DNA of 64,000 nt from Chlorophyllum brunneum (taxonomy: Eukaryota; Basidiomycota; Agaricomycetes; Agaricales; Agaricaceae), in NCBI GenBank assembly GCA_963576785.1, contig OY756150.1, forward strand, positions 992,001 to 1,056,000. Direction: 5' to 3'. Below the pieces are notes generated by a model. It was given only the letters and a program-made list of their open reading frames with translations. It was not told the origin of the DNA and made no database searches. A program made the translations under genes and the position numbers. Shown here piece by piece: positions 9,057-19,265 of this stretch. Position 1 is the first letter of the stretch. Each line of letters starts with the position of its first letter.

Positions 9057-12000
9057 ATGCACCCTCCTGATCAGACTTCCCCTCTACCTTCAACTTCCAG
9101 GCTCAATAGACAAGACTTCGAGTGGGTATCCTGGCATCTGCACTAAGCCACAGCTTCTGACCAATACGTCCAGTGGCGAAGGCCCGGGAAGAATCAAACA
9201 ACCAAAAAATAGGTGCGAATGCCGGAGTGCTTATTTTACCAGCTCAACCGTAATAGATCCGGCCCCGACAACGAGGATAACACGTAGTCAATCCCGCCGC
9301 GCGGGTAGGTGAACCATTGCTTGTAGAAGACTGGAATCTGACAGCTGGATACAGAGAACGCGATTTCGGGCCAGCTGTTGGTGAATCATCAAGCTCCAGG
9401 TATGCCCCATCCCGGGATGTTGTGTCCCAAACCTGTCCGACGCCAACGTTGACAGCTCAATCACTTGCTGTACCTGACCTAGGCTTAGGTGAGTTTGGTG
9501 ACCAATTCTACCTGATTGACAGGCTGAGGCCCCTCAAACAACTGCAGGAGCTCAAAGTATGTTTGGTTTTGGGTGATTCTTTCCGGGACATATCAAATCA
9601 GACAGGTCAAGGCTCGTCCGACCCGCCTCTGCGCACAAACAAGCCGTATCCCAAGCAGAACCCCACAAGAGGTTTACTCCAGGCTTATCGCAACGACCAG
9701 GGTTCAGCCCCGAAACCCGCTCCGAAACCCGATCCCATTGTGCTCAAGTACTCTGATCTCATTGTCAAACGGCTCGTCGGCACTGCAAGGGCCAATCAAA
9801 CGGATAGGAAGGTTCTCAGTACGATTGTCGGGAAGTTGGCGAAATATGACCAACTTTTCGAGCGCTTTTTGGAATATGCCGAAGGTTCTGCAAAGCGCAA
9901 TTTCTCAGTAGGTTCTCAATGTCACAGATACGAATCAGTCTTACATCTGAATTAAGTTGATGTCGTTCTCGAAAGTTCACCGGAACGACACCCTCTCCAT
10001 GGGTATTCAGATCCAGCCAGCTGCGGCGTACGATAGTTTGACAAAAGCAATTAACGACTCCGGAATACCTCGGATATTCCATTTCACAGAATATTCCTCG
10101 ATCCGCTTTTCGGCCTACAGGATTTTCAACGAAAGTGATGGAACGAAGGCGTTCCAGTCCCCAGTAAGTCATTCACCAGTCAGACGGGTCGGGCTACTTT
10201 TAAATAGACCAACTCCGAGACGGTGGCACGGACACGAATTTCTGGGCTCGTTGCGGAGCTGATCGACAAGGATGCTACACCTAGAACTATTCTGATAGCA
10301 GAACATCTTTCGCTTGGGAATCTTAGGAGCAAGACGCCGCCCGTAGAAATCCAGCACATAAAATCTGATGGGAGTATTCACAGCACCTTTCTATCTGGCA
10401 CACTGGATTACATCTGTTGTGCATCACACGATGTAGATGAGCCCGATCCGCAAAGAGAACGGGCGCCCAATTTGGCACCGTGGGAACGCAGTAGTACGTC
10501 GCTACACGCACTCACAGTACCTTATTTTCAACAATTAGTCTTGTCATTCTAGGTGAAAAGGTATCACTCAAGGGTTGGGATTTATACAGGTTCACGCGCC
10601 ATTTGGAGGAAGTAGTTGATAAAACACTCGCCCTCGCCGACTGTGGGCCAGTTCGGTGGGAATCCCTGGTTATCGAGGCAAAGTGCATGACAGAGCGGTT
10701 TACCTTCTCGGCAGGTAATTATCTTTGTGGCATGTCTGCCGGCCTCATCTAATCATCTGTTCCGTAGGTCTTACGCTTTCTGCCTTTGGTCAGTTGCTAC
10801 CGCCTCTCGTCCCATCCCGTTCTCAATTTGTCCACCAGATCTTTTCCTTCTCGATCCGGACAAGTGGCTGAGCACTCACGACACACTCAAGACTCTGCTT
10901 CCTTCTTGCCGATTGAACGGGATCATCATTGACCGTTACCTATTCATGATTTGGACCTCATAGCAGAGAGGTCCTCGCTGTGCAAGGTACATGCCCATCG
11001 ATTTCCTCAGTTGTGGTCGACCAGGCCAGGATGAGATAACTACGTTCCGGGCGATATCACGTCTTCCTCCCTCAGGCCATTGTTCTTTTGAACCAGTCGT
11101 TGGGGTTATCATACAGGATGAGGTCTATTATGTAGTCGTGGTCTTACCTGCGCTCAAAACGATCCATCTCATTGGGCAAGAAATTGGCATGCCCCGTCAG
11201 GACCGTCATTCGACTAGGTGGGCGCTGTGGGAACAACAGTTGCTGAACATCAGCCTCTACCATGGTTGGGATATGCGCGACTATGTCACCTATCACACTG
11301 ATTGGCCCCGAGATGGCTCAGGAAATAACGGCCTGGCCGCTTGTCAAGCGGTGGAGTTCATACTGGATAATGGTTTCGATTCCAATTCTGATGGTAATTG
11401 GGATATACCGCGCTTTCCTTGCGCCCACAAATCTGTTTTAAAGATCGCGCAAACAATCCATTCATCTTGCCAGACAAAAGTAGCTCAATTCTCCACTCTT
11501 TACAAAGACCGCCCCTCCATTTTCAAGCATCACTATAGATCCAGACTCGAGGGAATTGAAGGACGGATACAGAAGTTATCAGACGACGTTGGATTCACGG
11601 ATGCTCTAAGCCAGCTCAAGGCAGCCACGGAGACGTGCAAAGCATGTATCAGCAGCTCGGAAGATGATAGCTCCTCGGACGAGTCGATATATTACTCCTG
11701 CATGATTGAGGCCGATGACGAATCCGGGAACGAAGACGAACCTGATGGCGATTTCCTCCCTCGCGAACTTACGCACTACAAGGAAGCCATGCAAGACCCA
11801 TCCATATCAGATCCGGCCATCGACTCTAGTTCCCTTACTCGAGGAAACGACACATCAGGCGAAGTTGCAAGTGACGGGGAGGATGACTCTCTTGGGCCAT
11901 GCGGCGTGCAAGGTGATCTGGCCAACCGCCTAGGCGACTTGATCATTGATTTGGACGGTCCGAGTGGCAGTGTTCTGCACGAGGGGAAGGAAGAAGAGAG

Positions 12001-12540
12001 CACCCAGCTGCCATCGCCCGGGGTATGTATTTCACTGTCCATCTGAACTCTCCATACCCACAATAATGCAGTCGGGTGACCCTCAGCAGCGCGCTGAGGT
12101 ACCGCCACAGAAAGCGAGGCCGCGACAAAAATCCCTGATTCAGCACGTTTATCAAGCTGTCGCTGAATGCTTGGCAATGTGAGTCACGCCACCTACACGA
12201 GGAATTCATCCCCTCTGATTATCCCATGATCCTCCCAGATATACCGCAATTGAATTCATGAGACAGAATGGTCCGATCATGAAATTCTGCATCTCCAGCA
12301 GCAACGAATGGCTCTTTGGTTTAATTGATTGTTCGGACAACGTTCGTCCTTGCTACCTCACGACGACGTTGACAATCGAAAATGCCCAGCACCTGATATT
12401 CTTGCTATCAACATGGGTGAGTCTTGCGGGCACGTCTTATCTATTTCTTCACACCGCAGTAAATTCGCTGTTCCCAGATAAATGCCCCTCCTGACAGGAT
12501 TCTCGAATGTTTGAAGACAGTGCTCGACAAAGACACTTGA
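9057..12540 (+). CDS. multi-exon protein with degenerate Ulp1/C48-like region and acidic tail
   Basis: Exon model: 9057-9125, 9154-9212, 9243-9304, 9345-9556, 9602-9907, 9957-10163, 10208-10493, 10553-10714, 10768-10788, 10839-10934, 11025-12022, 12072-12178, 12239-12416 and 12478-12540, giving 941 residues in one frame. The region KWLSTHDTLKTLL .. IIQDEVYYVVVVLPALKTIH .. DWPRDGSGNNGLAACQA follows the order of Ulp1-type cysteine proteases (WL entry, HW strand, NGxDCG). The catalytic His is replaced (YY for HW) and DCG is not preserved, so it would be a pseudoprotease. A Ser/Asp/Glu-rich stretch follows (about 11640-12010), then a C-terminal domain (FCISSSNEWLFGLIDCSD). Least certain are the first three exons, which imply 28- and 30-nt introns, and the 90-nt intron at 10935-11024. 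The Ulp1 assignment is inference from spacing only. Confidence 0.55.
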
Positions 12541-12799
12541 TCCTTCTGTCACCACCCTGTTTTGCGCAAAGCCGAAATGCACGAGCATCATTACCATAAT
12601 GTCATTTGCTCGACGTTAGCCTTTTACGACGCTCGGACATGTACTGTTAGACTGTGCAAACTGTGATATATAATACGCTGAAGAATGTAATTGCGGAGCG
12701 TGATGATACGAATAAAGTCAATCAAAAAGGAAGCCGATTCTCGTTAATGCCAATTCCAGTTTACTGAACGGAAGTTGATGACGAAACCGAGACTGATGA

Positions 12800-13050
12800 C
12801 TCACTCGATACCGTTTTCCTCCTCGCGGATATACTCACTGTAAGGAAGACGAGGCGCGAGATCCATTCGCATCAGGTCTAGCCGTCGACTCTGACACTCT
12901 CATCTTCTATTATTCGGAAAAACAACACGAAGAGAACTGCCTTGGGCGATATGATGTGCAAAATGATCTGGCCAACCGCGTAGCAACTTGGTCATTGATC
13001 TGGACGGTCTGAGCGGTAGTGATCTGCACGAGGGACTACCACCGACAGTG
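12800..13050 (+). pseudogene. decayed duplicate of the acidic tail of the 9-12.5 kb gene
   Basis: Sequence around 12860-13035 aligns with 11815-11985 of the gene to its left. Shared blocks include GATCTGGCCAACCGC, TTGGTCATTGATCTGGACGG against TTGATCATTGATTTGGACGG, and CTGCACGAGGG. Small deletions and substitutions break the frame. It is directly followed by a piece of the minus-strand F-box family, so it is one half of a mosaic. Confidence 0.8.
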
Positions 13051-13420
13051 TGTATCTCACCGTCCAGGGATTTCTCGGTCAAATTCGCTAGGATAGTATA
13101 ACGTGGTGGAGAATTGGTGTCGTCCAGGTCGAGTATATATATGGCCCCTGTAATGCAAGCTATGAGTAACCACCAACCCCCGGGGCAAGCGCCCGGTAGG
13201 AAAAGATGGGGAACTGAAATTTCGGACGAGGGTTTATGCATATGATCCGTGAATAGAATCGCGATAGTCAGGAACCAGCCTATATATCTTGAACTTGACT
13301 CCGTCGTCCGATCCCACTCAGGATTTGGGGTAGCACCCCTCTAGGTAACGACATAATTGTCGTCCTTTCCTTGCTCACCAGAAAACATCGTGGGTTGACA
13401 TCCATAAAACCATCTATCAG
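13050..13420 (-). pseudogene. fragment of the tandem F-box family, exons 1 and 2 fused by deletion
   Basis: On the minus strand this carries the exon 2 blocks seen in copies 1-4 (PGGWWLLIA near 13165-13185, LDDTNS near 13120, and the segment before GRRSQVQDI near 13290-13310). It then jumps directly to the end of exon 1 (SLPRGVLPQILSG near 13320-13350). About 0.6 kb, including the F-box helices and most of the early exon 2, is missing between them. Frames are shifted. It lies about 4 kb from the array and is more diverged than the four tandem copies. Confidence 0.82.
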
Positions 13421-13439
13421 ACCTACATATACTAGGCTC

Positions 13440-13565
13440 AAGGGTAAGTTCATCGCATCCTTGAACATGTACCGTAGCTTTTTGTCATTATTAGTGATAC
13501 ATAATATGCTAAAGTCCGGAACCGTAGAGCATGATGATACAGATATAATAAAGTCCACCAAAAGG
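13440..13565 (+). repeat. duplicate of the 3' flank of the 9-12.5 kb gene
   Basis: Aligns with 12635-12738: GAACATGTACCGTAG against GGACATGTACTGTTAG, GATACATAATATGCT against GATATATAATACGCT, then GATGATAC..AATAAAGTC[CA/AA]. Together with the acidic-tail piece at 12.8-13.05 kb, this means one stretch (tail plus 3' flank) was duplicated and then interrupted by the F-box fragment. Confidence 0.7.
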
Positions 13566-13570
13566 GGTGT

Positions 13571-14849
13571 TCACTGAACAGGAGATCCCTGTGCAAGACT
13601 ACGTTCCAACGCCTGCATCCTCATATCACCTTCATCACTTATATCCCTTCTCCCACTCCCACTCCCATCACTAGGAATTCGTCTATTCGAACCCTTCCTC
13701 CCAAGTGACCTCGGTGGACGCATAGGAGAGCCACTCCTATCTCTCTGCCTCATCGTAATTCCACCACTAGAACCAGAACTACTAGAACCAGGTGTAGGTG
13801 GTGTACCACTTCTCGAACTCCCTCCTCCTCCTCCAGTCCTTCCACGAGTTGATGACGAATTCGACGCAGTTCTGCTAAATCCAGGGCCGGGAGAAGGGGT
13901 GGTAGTAGCACGAGTCAAAGATGACGAAGTCTCCCAAAATTTAAGTTTATACAACCACCACCACCGTTCCATCCATTTCTGTTCTTTAATCTGTCTAATA
14001 GCTTCCTCGCGCTTTTTTTCAAAAGCGGCACGATATCGATCGTATCCTTCACGAAAGTTTCTATCGACGCGAGAGGAAAATATGAGTTCACCACGAGGAT
14101 TGGTTGCTGGTGGTATAGATGGTATTGGTCGTGAACTTGATTGGGAACGGGTACGAGGATTTGTGGGATGAGGTTGAGGTTCATGTTGTTGTTGAGCAAC
14201 TGGTGAAGGAGAACGAGATGGTGTACGTGAAGAGGTGGTGGTATTATTGTCTTTCGGACGAGGGAAGAAAAAGAATAAAGGGTTCCAAAGGAATTTGGAT
14301 CGGAGGGATGGTTGGCGGGTGTTAAAGAACATATTGAAACTGCGTAAAGCACGATTCGTATGAGGGACATATCTGACTTAACAATTAGTCGTCCGCCCAA
14401 CGGAAATGAATACAAGTCAAAACATACTTATTAGCATATGCAATTTTCTCCGAATACATCCCACTGGCAAAGAACAAAACCAGAGTGGTGACGCTGACAA
14501 AGAGAAGACCAGTAGTAAAGTAAGGATGAAGAATGACAAGATCATCCTCATCGTAAACTTCCGGAATGAGCCAACACAGAAAAATCTTGTACGGGATGGA
14601 AAGAATCGATATATCAGGTGGTAGAAGCACTTCAACGAGGAGAAGTGCTATGACGACAAGAAGTTGAGCGAGGAAGACTGAAAGTGGTGTCAAGAAGAAT
14701 TCTATGCTGAGAATGGGACTCATACATTGGTATCGAGATTTTCTGCGTTGAAGACCTGCAGCGGTCTCTTTGAGACGTTCCTCGAAGATGTTGAGGTCTC
14801 TGAAGGTAGCATGGTCTGGGGAGGAGTAGACAGAGGATCGTGCAGGCAT
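13571..14849 (-). CDS. SPO7: Spo7-like regulatory subunit of Nem1-Spo7 phosphatase
   Basis: Exons 14428-14849 and 13571-14372 (55-nt intron) encode 407 residues. The N-terminus has the FEERLKETAAGLQRRKSRY motif typical of Spo7/NEP1R1 proteins. Two membrane segments follow at about residues 52-77 and 109-131, and splicing creates ANKYVPHTNRALRSFN, the conserved segment after the second membrane helix. The C-terminal 240 residues are a Ser/Gly/Arg-rich low-complexity tail, far longer than in yeast. In known systems Spo7 binds the Nem1 phosphatase in the ER/nuclear envelope, which dephosphorylates the lipin Pah1 and steers phosphatidate to triacylglycerol. Its neighbour upstream on the same strand is IRE1. 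Confidence 0.82.
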
Positions 14850-15224
14850 CTAGGCCACAACTCCACCTGCCTGCCCTCTCATCTCTGGCCTCACGTGCAA
14901 TCAGTCACATCATGATCCGAACTAACAATTCAAACACCAAGCTTCTCATCGTCCGTCGAGGCCACTATGTACAGATGAATGGATATATATGTGTATGCAT
15001 GTATATGTGCGATACAAATACAACGACTATATACAGCAAAGCAGTCAATTGTACGTATGTATGAGCGGGGTAAGTACTACTAAGTAATGCGGCGTATCCA
15101 AAAATGCTAGTGAGGTCAACGAAAAGCATAAAAATGAGAAAAGAGAACACAGATAAGAGAAAACAAACAGTATAGGAACGAAAAATAAGGGAATAGATAT
15201 TATTATACCACACCACGAAATCGT
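14850..15224. other. intergenic gap between SPO7 and IRE1
   Basis: 375 bases between the SPO7 start and the IRE1 stop, so both the IRE1 terminator and the SPO7 promoter lie here. An alternating AT/GT tract (ATATATATGTGTATGCATGT, about 14982-15010) is visible. No gene seen. Confidence 0.5.
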
Positions 15225-18200
15225 TTATGAATCCGGCAATTCAAAATAATTCCTAAACATCGATTCTTCCGCGAGTCCCGTCTCTTTCACCACTCGATGC
15301 ACATGAAGGAACAAATTCGGAAATCGACGTGTAAAGTAGGTCAAAAATCCTTCCGGCATCGGACCTAAATGTCGTTTGACATTGTCTGGTAGGTCCTGGT
15401 AGTGATGTTTCTGCAGAAGAAGCGCGTCACAACATCAACACCTGAATAAGAGAGAGAAAGAGGGAAACGCACCTTATTTCGCAAAGCCCTTAACAAATCC
15501 TGTACACTCCTCCCGTCGTATTTCCTGAACTTGCCCAAATTCTCAATAAAAATCCTATCCAGCTTCGTATGCCAATCATTCCCAACTATGCCCTGTGCAC
15601 CCTCCTCCAACGTCAGTAAATTAGGGTCTTTCGGATCACGACACATAATCTCAAATCGATCGGATGCATCTTGCAAGAAATTCAATCGTCTCGACGAGTC
15701 CCAGAAGAAAGGGTGGAGTAGACACGATGTCGTGTCCGGTCTGCGAAAAAACCACATAAGATATTAACCTACAGTTCAAACCGAACAAGTTGACGTACCG
15801 TCCAGAAGGTAAAGGATCCAACATCCTCTCAATCAAATTAGTAGCATCAGTCCCCTCCTCACCAAACCTCTCCAACACCTCCAAATTCTTCTCATTCTTC
15901 ATAATATTCACCTCCCGTTCATACCTATCCCCAAACGGATGTCCACCACCCGTCAACGTGTAATAGTACAAACACCCCAACGCAAATATGTCCACGCTCT
16001 TCGTTAACCTTGTTCTGCCTTTACTTGTTGAAGAGTTAGATGATGCAGAATGGGTTGAAGAATTTCCGTGAATGGTTGATGTTGATCCTCGAGATGACAG
16101 ACTGCTCTGATCATCACCCATTTCATCGTCTAGTTTAACCTCCCCGCGCAGGATTTCCGGTGCCCGCCAACCAACTGTACCAGCTGCCATAGCACCATGT
16201 GCAGTCGGCAAGAAACTCGTCTGATCCACATCGAGTTTCTTACACAACCCAAAGTCCGAGATCAACATCCTATAGTTCGTCCCTCTCGCACCTCCTGCCC
16301 CACCACCATTTCCATTCCTATTCCCTACACCCCCACCCTTTGTCGAAACCAGAATATTTTGCGGTTTAATATCCCGATGAACCAACTTCAACCCATGCAA
16401 ATGCCTCAGCCCATTCGTCACTTGTCTAAGCGCTCTCTTCGGGTCAAAGCTCACAGCAATATCCCTCCATGCATCTCTATCCGGCGTCTCAACTAAATCC
16501 GCCAAACTTGCCGGACACAACTCCAATGCGATGTAAAGAAATCCTGCGTGCGCTTCTTGGTAATAATATCGAATGACGTTTGGATGATCATCGGATTCTT
16601 GAAGGATGGATACTTCGCGTGAAGCGAGAGTGACAAAGTCTGCTAAGAGACGTTTGACGGCCACGGCGCGACCTTGTAGAGAACCTCGGTAGACGACTGT
16701 CCCATGCGAACCGTAACCTGTTTTTGTGAATTGTGTTAGTCAACCAAGAAAAAGGAAGGAGGAGAGGAACTCACCGAGGATAGTATCGGAAACAATTAAT
16801 GAAGCTCCTGGTGTACTACTGACAGCTTTGGGACTACCAGTAACAATCAACGAACCAGGCGGTGTCTGGGCTACTTCAACCTCCACATCCTTCTCTTTAC
16901 CCTTCCCATTCGCACTACCATTGGCGACAGGATCTCCGTTGCTATTTTTAGTCTTCTTAGCACCCCTCTTTCCTCTCCTGGTTTTCTTTTTCGGAGTCGC
17001 GTCGTTTCCGCCTGGTGTGCTGGGCACTGCCCGGCCACCACCGGGACCAGAACCACTATTATTTCCTCCAGAACCAGAATCAACAACGACAAACTCGTCA
17101 TTCTCTCCTTCGGTCTGTGCCCCATCTAAGTCTTCCTTATCCGTTTCATCACCTGCGAAGGATTGAGAGGGTCTAGGGGTGAGTGCCACAACAGTAGAAG
17201 GTGTTGATGGAGAAGAAGTCGACGCGGTTGAAGGTTGAGATGTAAGCGGTACCGGACCCGGCATCGTGGGCCCTGACGACGGTCGATCTTGCGTTTCTTC
17301 CTTTGGACGTAGCTCTGAGATGTCATTCTCTTTCTTTACATCAGATTCCGCCACGCTCACCCCCCTCGGCAACGTGGAGAGCGCTCTTCCTCTAATAATC
17401 TTCCCCCAAGCATCTCTCCGATTCAAAACCCAAAATCCCACAACGGCCAAAACAAGCGTAGCACACACCGCTTCCCACATCCTGAATGCACTAGCCACAC
17501 CGGTATGTAAAGAAGGGGGAATGAGGACCGGAGGATCGATTGTCAACGGTGGTGGGTTGTCGCTTTCGTTTGTCCGTTCGCTGTTGCTCGGGTATTGTCC
17601 AACGAAGTATTCTTCATACTCAGCGGAAGGTGATCCGTCCAATAACCTCTTCATACGCGTTTCGTGGCCGTCGCTCTGATCCTGTCCGAGACGATGTATA
17701 CCGACAAGACAGCGTCGATCATTCATAACCGTCTCATGACAATCAATTTCCTCTACATCCGCAGCAGCTTCCCGCAGCTTTCTCAATCGTGTCATATCAT
17801 CCACACTCGTCTCCCGTTCTTCATCTTCATCTTCGTCTACCCCTCCTCCGCTGCCGTCAATTAAACGGCGATGGTACTTGTCCTGGCGGGCGCCAAAAGC
17901 GACTAGTGGGTAGCGGTTCGGCGTTAGAGTGAAAAGACTGTCAGTCTCTGGGATTAGACCAATGTAGGCGGAGAGTGGGGATTCTCTTGTTGATGTGGAA
18001 AGGTTAGGGATGAGGTCGTGGATTTTGGGGCGGGGTTGGAGGAGGACGAATGGGTGTGAGGATGATGTGTCGCGCCTCGATGAAGGTTTGCGGTTTAGGA
18101 CGTCGAAAACAGCAACACTATCAAAGGTATGAGAATTCATATATTTAATTGAAAAGAGAGCATACATGGGTTGATTGAAATTTTGACCCCAGAGTAAGTG

Positions 18201-19182
18201 TTGGTTTGGAGTGGTGACAACCGAGTCGACGGAGGATTTGGCTTTGAAAGAAATGATTTCACCGTTGGGGAGGGACTGGACGTAAGCGTTATCCTTGGTG
18301 CGGCGGTAGAGTGACTGAAAGTGGTTATCCTGTTTGTTTGGACCGTATGTAGAAAAAGAGAGGTTTTGAATTGGTTGACGGGTATGAGGAGCGTCGCTGT
18401 TACTTGAACGGGTGGATATAATTGATACGTGGTAATCTGCACAGCAGTTTTGGTTATTTGTGCGTGAGAGGGATGCAGTTGTGACAGGTACCTGTGCGAC
18501 CGATATAAACTTCCGCTGGGAGCTCTTTTGGTGGTTGGTTATCCTCCAATTCGTCTAAATCCAATACACCTTCACGCTGCTTGAAATCTTCAAACTGGTC
18601 CCAGGGACACTCCGAATTCAGGGTGGCCTTGATTTTTCCGGTTTGCAACTCGACAACGAGTAAAGAAGTCTCCTTTTTGCCTACAAACACTCTGCTGTCG
18701 TCTTCACCTCTGAAACTGAAGGGAGACATGTCGACAAGCTCTTGCATTGAGAATGGGAAACGCTGAAGGGGTGAAGATGGATTCGGCATGACATAAATGT
18801 CCCCTGACTGAGGCTCAATGATATAGACGGCTTGTTGGGCAGAGTCATCTGTGATTTCTGGATCATAGTCGATGTGGTTTGTGCGGACGAGGGGAGAAAG
18901 CGCTGCTGGACCGGTGGACGTAGGGTCTGAAGAGGGAGTCATAGACCAGAGGGGTTTTCCAGAGGTGCGGTTGAGAGCATGGAACTTGCCATCGACGGAT
19001 GCGAGAAGGACGATGTCAAGGAGGTCGAGGTCGTCGAGGAAGGAGTCGGCGCCATGGTGGTTGGGGGAGTGGAATTGGCGGTGTGGGATGGGTTCTACGA
19101 GGGCATTTGGGACAGAGGATTTGGAGAAGAGCTGGGCAAGGGCCAGGGAGCAGAGGGAGGCTAGGAGGAGGAGGCAGAGCAT
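15225..19182 (-). CDS. IRE1: Ire1 ER-stress sensor, kinase/endoribonuclease
   Basis: Six exons (18492-19182, 18166-18436, 16775-18117, 15799-16717, 15473-15740, 15225-15410) give 1225 residues. ATG 19182 is preferred over 19254 because it starts a clear signal peptide (MLCLLLLASLCSLALAQ). A luminal domain follows (LLASVDGKFHALNRTSGKPL), one membrane helix at about 533-552, and a Pro/Ser/Lys-rich linker. The kinase has a P-loop (GYGSHGTVVYRG, 769-780), Lys790, HRD (883-885), DFG (923-925) and APE. The C-terminal KEN RNase domain is recognisable by DASDRFE and FRKYDGRSVQDLLRALRNKK-type motifs. A Ser/Thr-rich insert of about 50 residues lies after APE (about 958-1006). Ire1 senses misfolded proteins in the ER and splices a bZIP mRNA. 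Its promoter must sit in the 83 bases before the next gene's stop or overlap that gene. Confidence 0.96.
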
Positions 19183-19265
19183 CTGGACATCTCCCGGCGT
19201 GGTGGTGGAGGTGAAGGGTGTGTGTTTGGCAGTGTTTGTGCATTCCCATGTCAATAAATTGCAGC

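Noticed and set aside
10991..12046. 351-codon frame as a stand-alone gene
   Set aside because: Its 5' end lies in a probable intron and its 3' end reads past a clear donor (GTATGT at 12023); it is the large exon of the 9-12.5 kb gene.
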